Positions 1 to 6,708 of a DNA stretch of 8,305 nt are shown piece by piece. The notes beneath the pieces are model-generated. The model did no database searches, was not told the origin of the DNA, and saw only the letters and a list, made by a program, of their open reading frames with translations. Source of the DNA: Bacillota bacterium (GTDB taxonomy: Bacteria > Bacillota > Clostridia > Lachnospirales > Lachnospiraceae); contig JAEWWQ010000190.1 in NCBI GenBank assembly GCA_023458855.1, positions 1-8,305 of the forward strand, in the 5' to 3' direction. The translations under genes were made by a program, and so were the position numbers. Every line of letters starts with the position of its first letter. Positions within the stretch are counted from its first letter, which is position 1.

Positions 1-1155
1 AAAATGCTTTATGATAATGCACTATTAATGATCAGTTACGCAATGGCATACGATATTACAAAAAATAAATTATATAGTAATGTTGCAGAAAAGATTGCAA
101 TCTACATTTTACGTGAACTTACAGATCCCGATGGCGGATTTTATTGTGCACAGGATGCAGATAGTGACGGCGTTGAAGGTAAGTATTATGTATTTGGGCA
201 GGAGGAGATTATCAATTTACTAGGTTGTGATATCGGAAAAAAGTTTAATGATTACTATGATATAACGAAAAATGGAAACTTTGAGGGTAAAAATATACCA
301 AACTTACTGTCCCAGACAGAATTGCATGAGGATTTTGAAAAATATCTGCAACAAATTTATGATTACCGGAAAACAAGGACACGATTACATCTGGACGACA
401 AACTATTGACATCCTGGAATGCTTTAATGATTTCCGCATTTGCAATCATGTACCGTGTCCTGGGAAAGGATATTTATTTAGAAACAGCAGAGAAATCATG
501 CAGATTTATTGATGAAAAATTAGCAGATGGAATAAAACTTTTCGTAAGCTACAGGAAAGGATCTGCATCAGGAAAAGGCTTTCTGGATGATTATGCTTTC
601 TATATTTATGCACTGATTCAAATGTATGAAGCAGCAGTTGAGGAGCATTATCTGGAGAGAGCAATTCAATTCATGAAAAAAGCAATTGAGAACTTTTTCG
701 ATAATGAGAATGGTGGTTTTTATCTTTATGGTCACGATAACGAACAATTGATTCTTAAACCGAAAGAGACATACGATGGTGCAATACCAAGCGGCAACTC
801 TGTTATGACGTATAATCTGATAAAACTTTCTGCGATTGCCGGTGATTCTAAACTGGAAGAAATTTTACAAAAACAGATTGCATTCATGTCATCTGCGGCC
901 AGTATGTATCCTATGGGCAACAGTTTTTATTTGTTATCGCTTATTATGATGATAGAGCCTTTAAAACAGGTGGTGTGTGTTTTAAAAAATGAAAATGACA
1001 GAAAAAATCTAAAGCTTCCACTGAATACAAACGTCAAAATACTTTCTTCCGAAACGGATGAATACAAACTTATTAATGATAGAACAACGTTTTATGTTTG
1101 TGAAAATTATAATTGCAAGCCACCAACAAATAAATTGGAGGACGTTATAAAATGA
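1..1155 (+). CDS. DUF255 / YyaL-like (SSP411 family) thioredoxin-domain protein, 3' part only
   Basis: The reading frame is open at base 1, and the first ATG at 4 is internal: the lysine codon plus MLYDNA matches the conserved FEKMLYDN segment of this family. Full-length members are roughly 600-700 residues, so the N-terminal thioredoxin-like domain is outside the window and only the alpha/alpha-barrel (glycosidase-like fold) part is seen. Counting from the ATG at 4, family landmarks are DGGFYCAQDADSDG (43-56), DDKLLTSWNALM (131-142), FLDDYAF (193-199), NGGFYLY (236-242) and PSGNSV (262-267). The biochemical role of the family is not established; Bacillus subtilis YyaL and human SPATA20 are homologues known to me. 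No signal peptide can be judged because the start is missing. The TGA stop overlaps the ATG of the next gene (ATGA), indicating an operon with translational coupling. The family assignment is firm; the function is unknown. Confidence 0.9.
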   Translation, partial: KMLYDNALLMISYAMAYDITKNKLYSNVAEKIAIYILRELTDPDGGFYCAQDADSDGVEGKYYVFGQEEIINLLGCDIGKKFNDYYDITKNGNFEGKNIPNLLSQTELHEDFEKYLQQIYDYRKTRTRLHLDDKLLTSWNALMISAFAIMYRVLGKDIYLETAEKSCRFIDEKLADGIKLFVSYRKGSASGKGFLDDYAFYIYALIQMYEAAVEEHYLERAIQFMKKAIENFFDNENGGFYLYGHDNEQLILKPKETYDGAIPSGNSVMTYNLIKLSAIAGDSKLEEILQKQIAFMSSAASMYPMGNSFYLLSLIMMIEPLKQVVCVLKNENDRKNLKLPLNTNVKILSSETDEYKLINDRTTFYVCENYNCKPPTNKLEDVIK

Positions 1156-2477
1156 ATTCAATATGGACAGAACGAGTAAAACTGCCTGCTTTTGATAAAT
1201 TAGAAGGTGAGATAAGTACAGAGGTATTGGTAATTGGTGGAGGCATGAGTGGAATTTTATGCGCCTATTTTTTGAAACAGGCAGGCATTGATTATGTGCT
1301 TGTCGAGGGCGCAAATATCGGTGGTGGTATTACAAAAAATACAACGGCGAAGATAACATCTCAGCATGGACTAATCTATCAAAAATTATTAAAAAATTCA
1401 GGAACAGAAATGGCGGGTATGTATTTACATGCAAATGAATTGGCAGTAAAAAAATTTCAAGAGATCTGTACAGCGATCAATTGTGATTTTGAAAAAACAA
1501 GTGCAGTTACTTACACACTGACTGACAGGCTGAAAATAGAAAATGAAGTCCGTGCTGTTACTTCACTTGGACTAAACTGTGAATTTATCGAAAAAACTGA
1601 TTTACCATTTCCTATTCAAGGTGCCATAAAATTTGAAGGGCAGGCACAGTTCAATCCACTTGAATTCATTCGTGAGATAGCAACAGACTTAAAAATATAT
1701 GAAAACACATTTGTCAGGAGTATTGATGAGCATACTGCAATAACTGATCATGCTAAAATTACTGCAAAGAAAATAATTATTGCCACTCATTTTCCTTTTA
1801 TAAACAAGCATGGAAGTTATTTTCTGAAATTATATCAGCATCGTTCCTATGTTATTGCGGTTAAAAATGCAGGTAGTATAAACGGGATGTATGTTGATGA
1901 GGTGCAAAAGGGGATGTCTTTCAGAAACTATAAAGATTTACTGTTTATTGGCGGCGGTGACCACAGAACAGGTAAAAACGGCGGTAATTGGGAGGAAATC
2001 AGAGGATTTGCGCAAAAATATTATCCAAACTCGCAAGAAAAATATGCATGGGCAACACAGGATTGCATGTCACTTGACGGTGTACCTTACATTGGCTGTT
2101 ATTCCAGGAATACACCAGATCTATATGTGACGGCAGGTTATAATAAATGGGGCATGACATCCTCAATGGTATCTGCCATGATTCTGACAGATATGCTGGC
2201 TGAAAAAGACAACGAATTCAGGAAAGTATTTTCTCCACAAAGAAGTATGCTAAGGCCGCAGCTGTTTATAAACGCCCTGGAAGCCACTGCCAATCTATTG
2301 ACACCGACAATAAAACGTTGTCCGCACATGGGGTGTGCTTTAAAATGGAATAGTATTGAACACACTTGGGATTGTCCCTGTCATGGTTCAAGATTTGAAG
2401 AAAATGGTAATCTGATTGATAATCCAGCTACAGGATCATTAAAAAATAACAAAAAGAAGCCTGTTAATGTCAAATAA
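1152..2477 (+). CDS. FAD-dependent oxidoreductase with C-terminal Rieske [2Fe-2S] domain (YhfW-like)
   Basis: A 441-residue protein with two domains. The N-terminal part is a DAO/GlyA-type flavin oxidoreductase: beta strand plus dinucleotide motif VIGGGMSG (27-34), an acidic ribose-binding residue E52 at the end of the second strand, and a second FAD-contact region around DGVPYIGCYS (309-318) and TAGYNKWGMTSS (327-338). The C-terminal ~55 residues are a Rieske domain: CPHMGC (C390, H392, C395) and CPCHGSRF (C408, C410, H411). Cluster ligands should be C390, H392, C408 and H411, with C395 and C410 able to form the disulfide typical of bc1/b6f-type Rieske domains. The start ATG at 1152 has GGAGG at 1137-1141, 10 bases upstream, and overlaps the previous stop. 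No signal peptide or membrane helix is seen, so it is probably cytosolic. The substrate is unknown; the family name indicates electron transfer from an amine- or hydroxy-acid-like donor, but nothing here decides it. No clear terminator follows. Confidence 0.92.
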   Translation: MNSIWTERVKLPAFDKLEGEISTEVLVIGGGMSGILCAYFLKQAGIDYVLVEGANIGGGITKNTTAKITSQHGLIYQKLLKNSGTEMAGMYLHANELAVKKFQEICTAINCDFEKTSAVTYTLTDRLKIENEVRAVTSLGLNCEFIEKTDLPFPIQGAIKFEGQAQFNPLEFIREIATDLKIYENTFVRSIDEHTAITDHAKITAKKIIIATHFPFINKHGSYFLKLYQHRSYVIAVKNAGSINGMYVDEVQKGMSFRNYKDLLFIGGGDHRTGKNGGNWEEIRGFAQKYYPNSQEKYAWATQDCMSLDGVPYIGCYSRNTPDLYVTAGYNKWGMTSSMVSAMILTDMLAEKDNEFRKVFSPQRSMLRPQLFINALEATANLLTPTIKRCPHMGCALKWNSIEHTWDCPCHGSRFEENGNLIDNPATGSLKNNKKKPVNVK

Positions 2478-2522
2478 TTATAAAAATAAAAGTAAAAAAA
2501 TGGTAAACAATGAAATATATAC

Positions 2523-2551
2523 TTTAATTGAAAGACAAAATAAGGTATAAT
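2523..2551 (+). promoter_or_regulatory. Candidate promoter of the ferredoxin gene
   Basis: A perfect -10 box TATAAT lies at 2546-2551 in AT-rich DNA, 90 bases before the ferredoxin ATG. At the standard 17-base spacing the -35 element is TTTAAT (2523-2528), a weak match; a better TTGAAA (2528-2533) sits only 12 bases away, too close for sigma-A. The call therefore rests mainly on the -10 box and on its position after a gene end. Confidence 0.45.
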
Positions 2552-2625
2552 AGATTGAAATCGCTGGAATTGGAAATGCAGAGGATGATATTAAGTTATT
2601 TATGGAACAATAATTATAAAATTTA

Positions 2626-2633
2626 AAGGAGGT
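2626..2633 (+). promoter_or_regulatory. Ribosome binding site deciding the ferredoxin start
   Basis: AAGGAGGT is a full anti-Shine-Dalgarno match. It lies 8 bases before ATG 2642 but only 5 before the in-frame TTG 2639, so the ATG is chosen as the start. Confidence 0.85.
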
Positions 2634-2641
2634 AATATTTG

Positions 2642-2833
2642 ATGAGAGCTGAAATTGACAGAGACGGATGTATTTTATGTGGATTATGTGCTGCAACATG
2701 TCCGGAGGTATTTCGTATGGGAGATGACGGTCCGGCAGAGGTATTTGTTGATACTATACCGGCGGAAGCAGAAGATTCAGCAGTTGAGGCACAGGATGGC
2801 TGTCCTGTTTCCGTAATAAAAGTGGAATCATAG
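2642..2833 (+). CDS. Single-cluster [4Fe-4S] ferredoxin
   Basis: A 63-residue acidic protein. CILCGLCAATCP supplies C10, C13, C16 and C20, and DGCP supplies C54. By comparison with Desulfovibrio gigas ferredoxin, C10, C13, C16 and C54 should bind one [4Fe-4S] cluster. C20 corresponds to the cysteine that forms a disulfide in that protein, but its partner cysteine is absent here (the segment around 46-48 reads SAV). The centre and C-terminal half, rich in Asp, Glu and Ala, form the usual acidic face for docking to redox enzymes. The likely role is a soluble low-potential electron carrier; the partner is unknown. The nearby Rieske flavoprotein and hemerythrin-like protein are possible partners by position only. 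The gene has its own candidate promoter and a terminator right after it, so it can be transcribed as a single-gene unit. Confidence 0.93.
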   Translation: MRAEIDRDGCILCGLCAATCPEVFRMGDDGPAEVFVDTIPAEAEDSAVEAQDGCPVSVIKVES

Positions 2834-2858
2834 TAAGTCAGCAAAACATAAGGAAGGG

Positions 2859-2900
2859 AAATATCGCCTCATTTCATATTTTGAAAGAGGCGATATTTTT
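2859..2900 (+). terminator. Rho-independent terminator after the ferredoxin gene
   Basis: Perfect 12-bp arms AAATATCGCCTC (2859-2870) and GAGGCGATATTT (2887-2898). The stem continues inward with TTTCA/TGAAA (2872-2876 with 2882-2886) past one bulged A at 2871, leaving a 5-base loop. Five T follow from 2896 to 2900. It starts 25 bases after the ferredoxin stop. The next gene starts at 2925, so some transcription may pass through this hairpin. Confidence 0.85.
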
Positions 2901-2924
2901 AAAGATTTAGCAGGAGGATTTTTT

Positions 2925-4139
2925 ATGAGTGAATACATTAATAATAGAGAATTAAGAAAAAAGACAATAAAAGAAATTATCCGGCAGCTTCATGAAGGAA
3001 AGAATGTCGAAGAAGTAAAGCAGCAGTTTGCGGAGGTCTTTCAAGGAGTATCGGCTTCTGAGATTTCAGAAGCCGAAGGCGCATTAATTGCCGAAGGGCT
3101 TCCGGTGGAAGAAATCCAAAAACTTTGTGATGTACATGCTTCGGTATTTAAAGGGACGATCGAAGAAATACATCAGCCAACGGATCCAACACAGATACCG
3201 GGACATCCTCTTACTATTTTAAAAAAGGAAAACCGGGAAATCGAAAGAATACTAAATAATGAAATTCGTAAAAAGATTGAGGACATTGACACCCCGGATA
3301 GATTAAAAGAGCTTCTGCCTGGAATCTCCGCACTGTTAAAAATCGATATTCATTATAAGAGAAAAGAAAATCTTCTATTTCCCTATATGGAAAAATATGG
3401 AATAACAGCACCGCCAAAAGTAATGTGGGGTGTCGATGATGAAATACGTAAGCAGATAAAGGAAGTAAAAGCTTATTTTGAACAGTCTTCCGTTAATAAA
3501 GAAGAAGCTTTGACAAAACTCGGAGAGGCATTAAGCAGAGTCGAAGAAATGATTTTTAAAGAAGAAAATATAATGATTCCGATGCTGGCGGAAAACCTGA
3601 CTGAGGAGGAATGGAAGAGCATTGCGGATGAAAGCGCTGAGATTGGATTCCTTATAGATTCTGTTCCAGTGTGGGAGCCTGTTAAAAGGGACCAAAATGA
3701 AAAGCCTGCTCCTAATCTTTCTGCGGAGGAATCAGGAATCGTAAAGCTTCCTTCAGGGGAATTCAAGTTAGAAGAGCTGACAAGTATGTTAAATACACTT
3801 CCTTTTGACATTACTTTTGTGGATAAAAATGATTTGGTCAAGTACTTTTCAGAGGGTAAGGAAAGAGCTTTTCCGAGAACCAAAGCAATTATCGGGCGTA
3901 ATGTATCAAACTGTCATCCGCCGGCAAGTGTACACATTGTTGAAAGAATTGTGGAAGATTTTAAAAATGGAAACAAGGATCAGGAAGATTTTTGGATTCA
4001 TGCAGGGAATAAATATATATTGATACGATACTATGCTGTGCGTAACGAAAGAAAAGAATATCTTGGAGTACTTGAAGTTACGCAGGATATAAAGCCGATT
4101 CAGAAAATAACAGGAGAAAGGAGACTGTTATCTGAGTAA
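2925..4139 (+). CDS. DUF438-hemerythrin HHE-PAS domain protein, probable redox/oxygen/NO sensor
   Basis: A 404-residue protein with the known three-part architecture. Residues about 10-78 are the DUF438 helical domain (ELRKKTIKEIIRQLHEG, then the ISEAEGALIAEGLP region). Residues about 90-225 are a hemerythrin-like HHE domain with GHPL (H94), HYKRKENLLFPYME (H143, E148), VMWGVDDEIR (167-175) and FKEENIMIPM (211-220). Residues about 286-390 are a PAS domain with the family signature GRNVSNCHPPASVH (324-337) and DFWIHAGNKYILIRYY (355-370). No membrane segment and no output domain (kinase, cyclase, HTH) are present, so it probably works through protein contacts or as a di-iron or haem-binding sensor or scavenger; the ligand is not known. 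ATG 2925 has AGGAGG at 2912-2917, 7 bases upstream. It is followed 33 bases later by gapN with no terminator between, so the two are probably cotranscribed. Confidence 0.9.
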   Translation: MSEYINNRELRKKTIKEIIRQLHEGKNVEEVKQQFAEVFQGVSASEISEAEGALIAEGLPVEEIQKLCDVHASVFKGTIEEIHQPTDPTQIPGHPLTILKKENREIERILNNEIRKKIEDIDTPDRLKELLPGISALLKIDIHYKRKENLLFPYMEKYGITAPPKVMWGVDDEIRKQIKEVKAYFEQSSVNKEEALTKLGEALSRVEEMIFKEENIMIPMLAENLTEEEWKSIADESAEIGFLIDSVPVWEPVKRDQNEKPAPNLSAEESGIVKLPSGEFKLEELTSMLNTLPFDITFVDKNDLVKYFSEGKERAFPRTKAIIGRNVSNCHPPASVHIVERIVEDFKNGNKDQEDFWIHAGNKYILIRYYAVRNERKEYLGVLEVTQDIKPIQKITGERRLLSE

Positions 4140-4157
4140 TAAAGAGATGTCGGGTAC

Positions 4158-4165
4158 AAGGAGGT
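4158..4165 (+). promoter_or_regulatory. Ribosome binding site deciding the gapN start
   Basis: AAGGAGGT lies 7 bases before ATG 4173 but only 1 base before the in-frame ATG 4167. The second ATG is therefore the likely start, giving a protein two residues shorter than the longest reading. Confidence 0.8.
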
Positions 4166-4172
4166 AATGTAT

Positions 4173-5627
4173 ATGTTTGAGTTAATTAGAGATGATAACA
4201 ATAGATATAAGAACCTGGTAGATGGGAAATGGGTGACAGGAAAGCAAGCCGATATTGAGATTTATTCACCTTTAGACAGCTCTTTGATTGGAAGTGTTCC
4301 TGCCATGACGAAAGAAGACGTCGATATTGTAATCCATTCTGCCCGGAAAGCATGGGAAATGTGGAGGCACACGGCAATTGAAGAGCGCGCAGAGATATTA
4401 TACAGAGCTGCAGATCTCTTAATGGAGCAGATAGATGAGATCACAATGCTGTTGGTGAAGGAAATAGCAAAAGACAAAAAAAGTGCAAAGTCAGAAGTAG
4501 AAAGAACAGCAGATTTTATCAGATTTACTGCGGATACAGCTAAAAATCTATCAGGGGAAAGTATACCTGGAGACAGTTTTCCGGGATTTAAGAGTAATAA
4601 AGTGTCTATCGTGAAGAGAGAGTCTCTTGGAGTAGTGGTCGCGATATCTCCGTTTAATTACCCCATTAACCTTGCTGCTTCAAAAATTGCACCGGGATTA
4701 ATGGCTGGAAATGCAATCATATTAAAACCTGCTACTCAGGGAAGTTTATGCGGTCTTTCTCTGGCAAGAATATTTGAAGCGGCAGGCTTACCGGCTGGAG
4801 TATTGAATACAGTTACCGGCAGGGGCAGTGAAATCGGTGATTATATTACTACGCATAAAGAAATCAATTTTATAAACTTTACAGGAAGTACGGAAGTGGG
4901 ATCCAGAATATCAAAGATTACAAGTATGGTTCCGCTTTTAATGGAATTAGGCGGAAAGGATGCGGCTATTGTGCTGGAAGATGCAGATTTGGAATTGGCC
5001 GCCGCCAATATTGTCGCAGGGGGATACTCTTATTCAGGACAGAGATGTACCGCAGTAAAGAGAATTCTGGTGATCGAGAATGTGGCAGATGATCTTGTCA
5101 CAAAAATCAAATCAAAAATTGAAAAATTAAAGGTAGGAAACCCGTTGGAAGGGGATGTGGACATTGTTCCATTGATCAATAACAAGGCAGCAGATTTTGT
5201 TATGGAACTGATTGAGGATGCAAAAGAAAAAGGAGCCCGGCTTGTAACGGGAGGAACGAGAGAAGGAAATCTGATACAGCCCACCTTATTTGACTATGTA
5301 AATACAGATATGCGGCTTGCGTGGGAGGAACCATTTGGACCTGTTTTACCGATCATAAGAGTTCAGAATAAGGACGAAGCAATTGAAATAGCCAATCGGT
5401 CGGAATATGGATTGCAGAGTGCGGTATTCACACAAAATATTAATGATGCATTTTATGTGGCCGATAAATTGGAGGTAGGAACGGTTCAGATAAATAATAA
5501 AACGGAAAGGGGACCAGATCATTTTCCATTTTTAGGGGTTAAATCTTCCGGACTTGGAACACAGGGAATACGCTATTCAATAGAATCTATGTCTCGCCCG
5601 AAAGCAACAGTAGTTAATCTATATTAA
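4173..5627 (+). CDS. gapN: Non-phosphorylating NADP-dependent glyceraldehyde-3-phosphate dehydrogenase
   Basis: A 484-residue aldehyde dehydrogenase superfamily enzyme, close in length to Streptococcus mutans GapN (about 475). It oxidises D-glyceraldehyde 3-phosphate to 3-phosphoglycerate, making NADPH and skipping the ATP-forming GAPDH/phosphoglycerate kinase step. ALDH catalytic residues are visible: N162 in SPFNYP, E258 in MELGGKD and the nucleophile C292 in SGQRCTAVKR; K185 in LKPATQG is the cofactor-binding lysine. GapN-like stretches include TGRGSEIGDYI (215-225), INFINFTGST (231-240), DMRLAWEEPFGPVLPIIRV (379-397) and VGTVQINNKTERG (435-447), all close to the streptococcal enzyme as I recall it. 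There is no signal peptide; it is cytosolic. It follows the DUF438-hemerythrin-PAS gene in the same probable transcript and ends at a strong terminator. The specific GapN call, rather than a general ALDH, is well supported by the motifs, but coenzyme preference is inferred from the family. Confidence 0.93.
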   Translation: MFELIRDDNNRYKNLVDGKWVTGKQADIEIYSPLDSSLIGSVPAMTKEDVDIVIHSARKAWEMWRHTAIEERAEILYRAADLLMEQIDEITMLLVKEIAKDKKSAKSEVERTADFIRFTADTAKNLSGESIPGDSFPGFKSNKVSIVKRESLGVVVAISPFNYPINLAASKIAPGLMAGNAIILKPATQGSLCGLSLARIFEAAGLPAGVLNTVTGRGSEIGDYITTHKEINFINFTGSTEVGSRISKITSMVPLLMELGGKDAAIVLEDADLELAAANIVAGGYSYSGQRCTAVKRILVIENVADDLVTKIKSKIEKLKVGNPLEGDVDIVPLINNKAADFVMELIEDAKEKGARLVTGGTREGNLIQPTLFDYVNTDMRLAWEEPFGPVLPIIRVQNKDEAIEIANRSEYGLQSAVFTQNINDAFYVADKLEVGTVQINNKTERGPDHFPFLGVKSSGLGTQGIRYSIESMSRPKATVVNLY

Positions 5628-5630
5628 TGA

Positions 5631-5676
5631 AAATCCGAAAAGAAAATGCTGATGAAATTTCTTTTCGGATTTTTTT
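5631..5676 (+). terminator. Strong Rho-independent terminator after gapN
   Basis: Perfect 15-bp arms AAATCCGAAAAGAAA (5631-5645) and TTTCTTTTCGGATTT (5658-5672), with a 12-base loop, run into seven T (5670-5676). It begins 3 bases after the gapN stop and separates the redox gene group from the ATP synthase operon. Confidence 0.93.
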
Positions 5677-5994
5677 GGAAACCAGTGAAAGAAGAAGTAA
5701 AATATACCAAACATTTGTCGATTTACAATCGCATATTCGTCAAAAATAACATAGCCTTTTTGGCATGTTCATTTAAATAGTGCCTTTTTCTGGAATTCAA
5801 GATAAAAAACATACAAATAAATTTTACATTTTGTTGCAAAAATTTGAAAAACTTACGAAAGTATGACAGAAATAGATAATAATTTAACAAGGAATTAAAA
5901 TGTTGACTTTTTGATATTTATGGGATTAGAATCTTAAAAACATAGAATAAATTGAACCGAAAACGGCAATGTATTCGGAAAGGAAGTGAATCAG
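5677..5994. other. AT-rich intergenic region ahead of the ATP synthase operon
   Basis: About 320 bases with no convincing reading frame on either strand. It holds a promoter near 5903-5932 and the atpB ribosome binding site. Other visible structure is minor: a small palindrome CGATT-TAC-AATCG (5719-5731), and two copies of GCCTTTTT (5754-5761 and 5782-5789). The second copy follows a 5-bp stem, GGCAT/GTGCC (5762-5766 with 5780-5784), which may be a weak back-up terminator. No atpI-like gene is present here. Confidence 0.7.
5903..5932 (+). promoter_or_regulatory. atpB: Candidate sigma-A promoter of the ATP synthase operon
   Basis: TTGACT (5903-5908) matches the -35 consensus at five of six positions. 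TAGAAT (5927-5932) matches the -10 consensus at five of six, with an 18-base spacer. Transcription would start near 5939, giving a leader of about 55 bases before atpB. The position is right for the first gene of the operon. Confidence 0.65.
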
Positions 5995-6684
5995 ATGGAT
6001 GCTCTTGTGGAGGAACTGATGGAACAGTTGAATTGTGAGACTGTTTTCACAATTCCTATATTAGGAGGAATTCCGGTTTCTGAATCGGTAGTAGTAACAT
6101 GGATAATCATGGCGGTAGTCATTTTACTCTGTATGATTTTCGTGCGTGATCTGAGAGTGGAACATCCCGGGAAAAAGCAGCTTGTTTTGGAAAGTATTGT
6201 AAGCGGGATTTATAATTTCTTTGATGACGTCATGGGAGGCTGCGGAAGAGAATATATTCCCTATCTCATTGCAGTGGCCATATATATCGGTATTGCGAAT
6301 CTGATCTGTATCATTGGATTTAAGCCCCCTACCAAGGATCTCAATGTCACAGCGGCACTGGCAGTCATGAGTATTTTTCTGATTGAGATTGCAGGAGTAC
6401 GGCAGAAAGGAATCAAGGGCTGGATCAAGGGTTTTGCAGAACCGATGATAGTAGTACTGCCGATTAATATACTGGAAATTTTCATTAAACCACTTTCGCT
6501 CTGTATGCGTTTGTTTGGAAATGTTCTGGGGTCTTTCGTAATCATGGAATTGATAAAGGCTGTTATTCCGGCAATTGTCCCAGCAATTTTCAGTAGTTAT
6601 TTTGATATTTTTGATGGACTGATACAGGCATATGTTTTTGTGTTTTTAACCGCATTATTTATTAAGGAAGCTACAGAAGAGTAG
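5995..6684 (+). CDS. atpB: F1Fo ATP synthase subunit a
   Basis: A 229-residue polytopic membrane protein forming the ion half-channels and holding the essential arginine next to the c ring. Landmarks are PPTKDLN (111-117), PLSLCMRLFGN (166-176) with R172 as the counterpart of E. coli aArg210, and GLIQAYVFVFLTALFI (208-223) with Q211 as the counterpart of aGln252. Hydrophobic segments are visible at about 31-50, 88-108, 117-134, 151-172, 178-200 and 207-223. The reading frame also allows GTG 5986, but the purine-rich Shine-Dalgarno stretch GGAAAGGAAG (5977-5986) abuts that codon, so ATG 5995 is preferred. It is the first gene of the operon; no atpI lies ahead of it. The TAG stop overlaps a small hairpin before atpE. 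Confidence 0.95.
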   Translation: MDALVEELMEQLNCETVFTIPILGGIPVSESVVVTWIIMAVVILLCMIFVRDLRVEHPGKKQLVLESIVSGIYNFFDDVMGGCGREYIPYLIAVAIYIGIANLICIIGFKPPTKDLNVTAALAVMSIFLIEIAGVRQKGIKGWIKGFAEPMIVVLPINILEIFIKPLSLCMRLFGNVLGSFVIMELIKAVIPAIVPAIFSSYFDIFDGLIQAYVFVFLTALFIKEATEE

Positions 6685-6708
6685 CGAAAATCGTTCGCAT
6701 TTTTATTT
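6684..6708 (+). other. Short hairpin with T-rich tail between atpB and atpE
   Basis: GCGAA (6684-6688) pairs with TTCGC (6694-6698) around a 5-base loop and is followed by ATTTTTATTT. The stem is only 5 bp, so it is at most a weak terminator or an mRNA-end stabiliser. It sits exactly where uneven expression of a and c subunits would be set. Confidence 0.4.

Noticed and set aside
2553..2612. Short frames between the promoter and the ferredoxin gene, one reading IEIAGIGNAEDDIKLFMEQ
   Set aside because: It is opened by no start codon with a ribosome binding site, is only about 20 codons long, and is preceded by a stop. It could be a gene remnant or chance.
2639..2641. TTG as start of the ferredoxin gene
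   Set aside because: It is only 5 bases from the Shine-Dalgarno sequence and directly followed by an ATG with ideal spacing.
2623..2844. Reverse-strand frame of 73 residues across the ferredoxin gene
   Set aside because: It is antisense to a clear ferredoxin with its own ribosome binding site and cysteine motif; the reverse product has no recognisable features.
3473..3883. Reverse-strand frame of 136 residues inside the DUF438 gene
   Set aside because: It is Ser-rich with no domain or ribosome binding site evidence, and lies wholly within a well-supported gene.
5840..5856. CodY-like box in the atp leader region
   Set aside because: The AAATTTGAAAAACTT stretch matches the CodY consensus too poorly in a region that is almost all A and T.
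5844..5880. Second promoter (TTGAAA with GATAAT) upstream of the atp promoter
   Set aside because: The spacing is about 25 bases, outside the sigma-A range, and the closer -35 alternatives match poorly.
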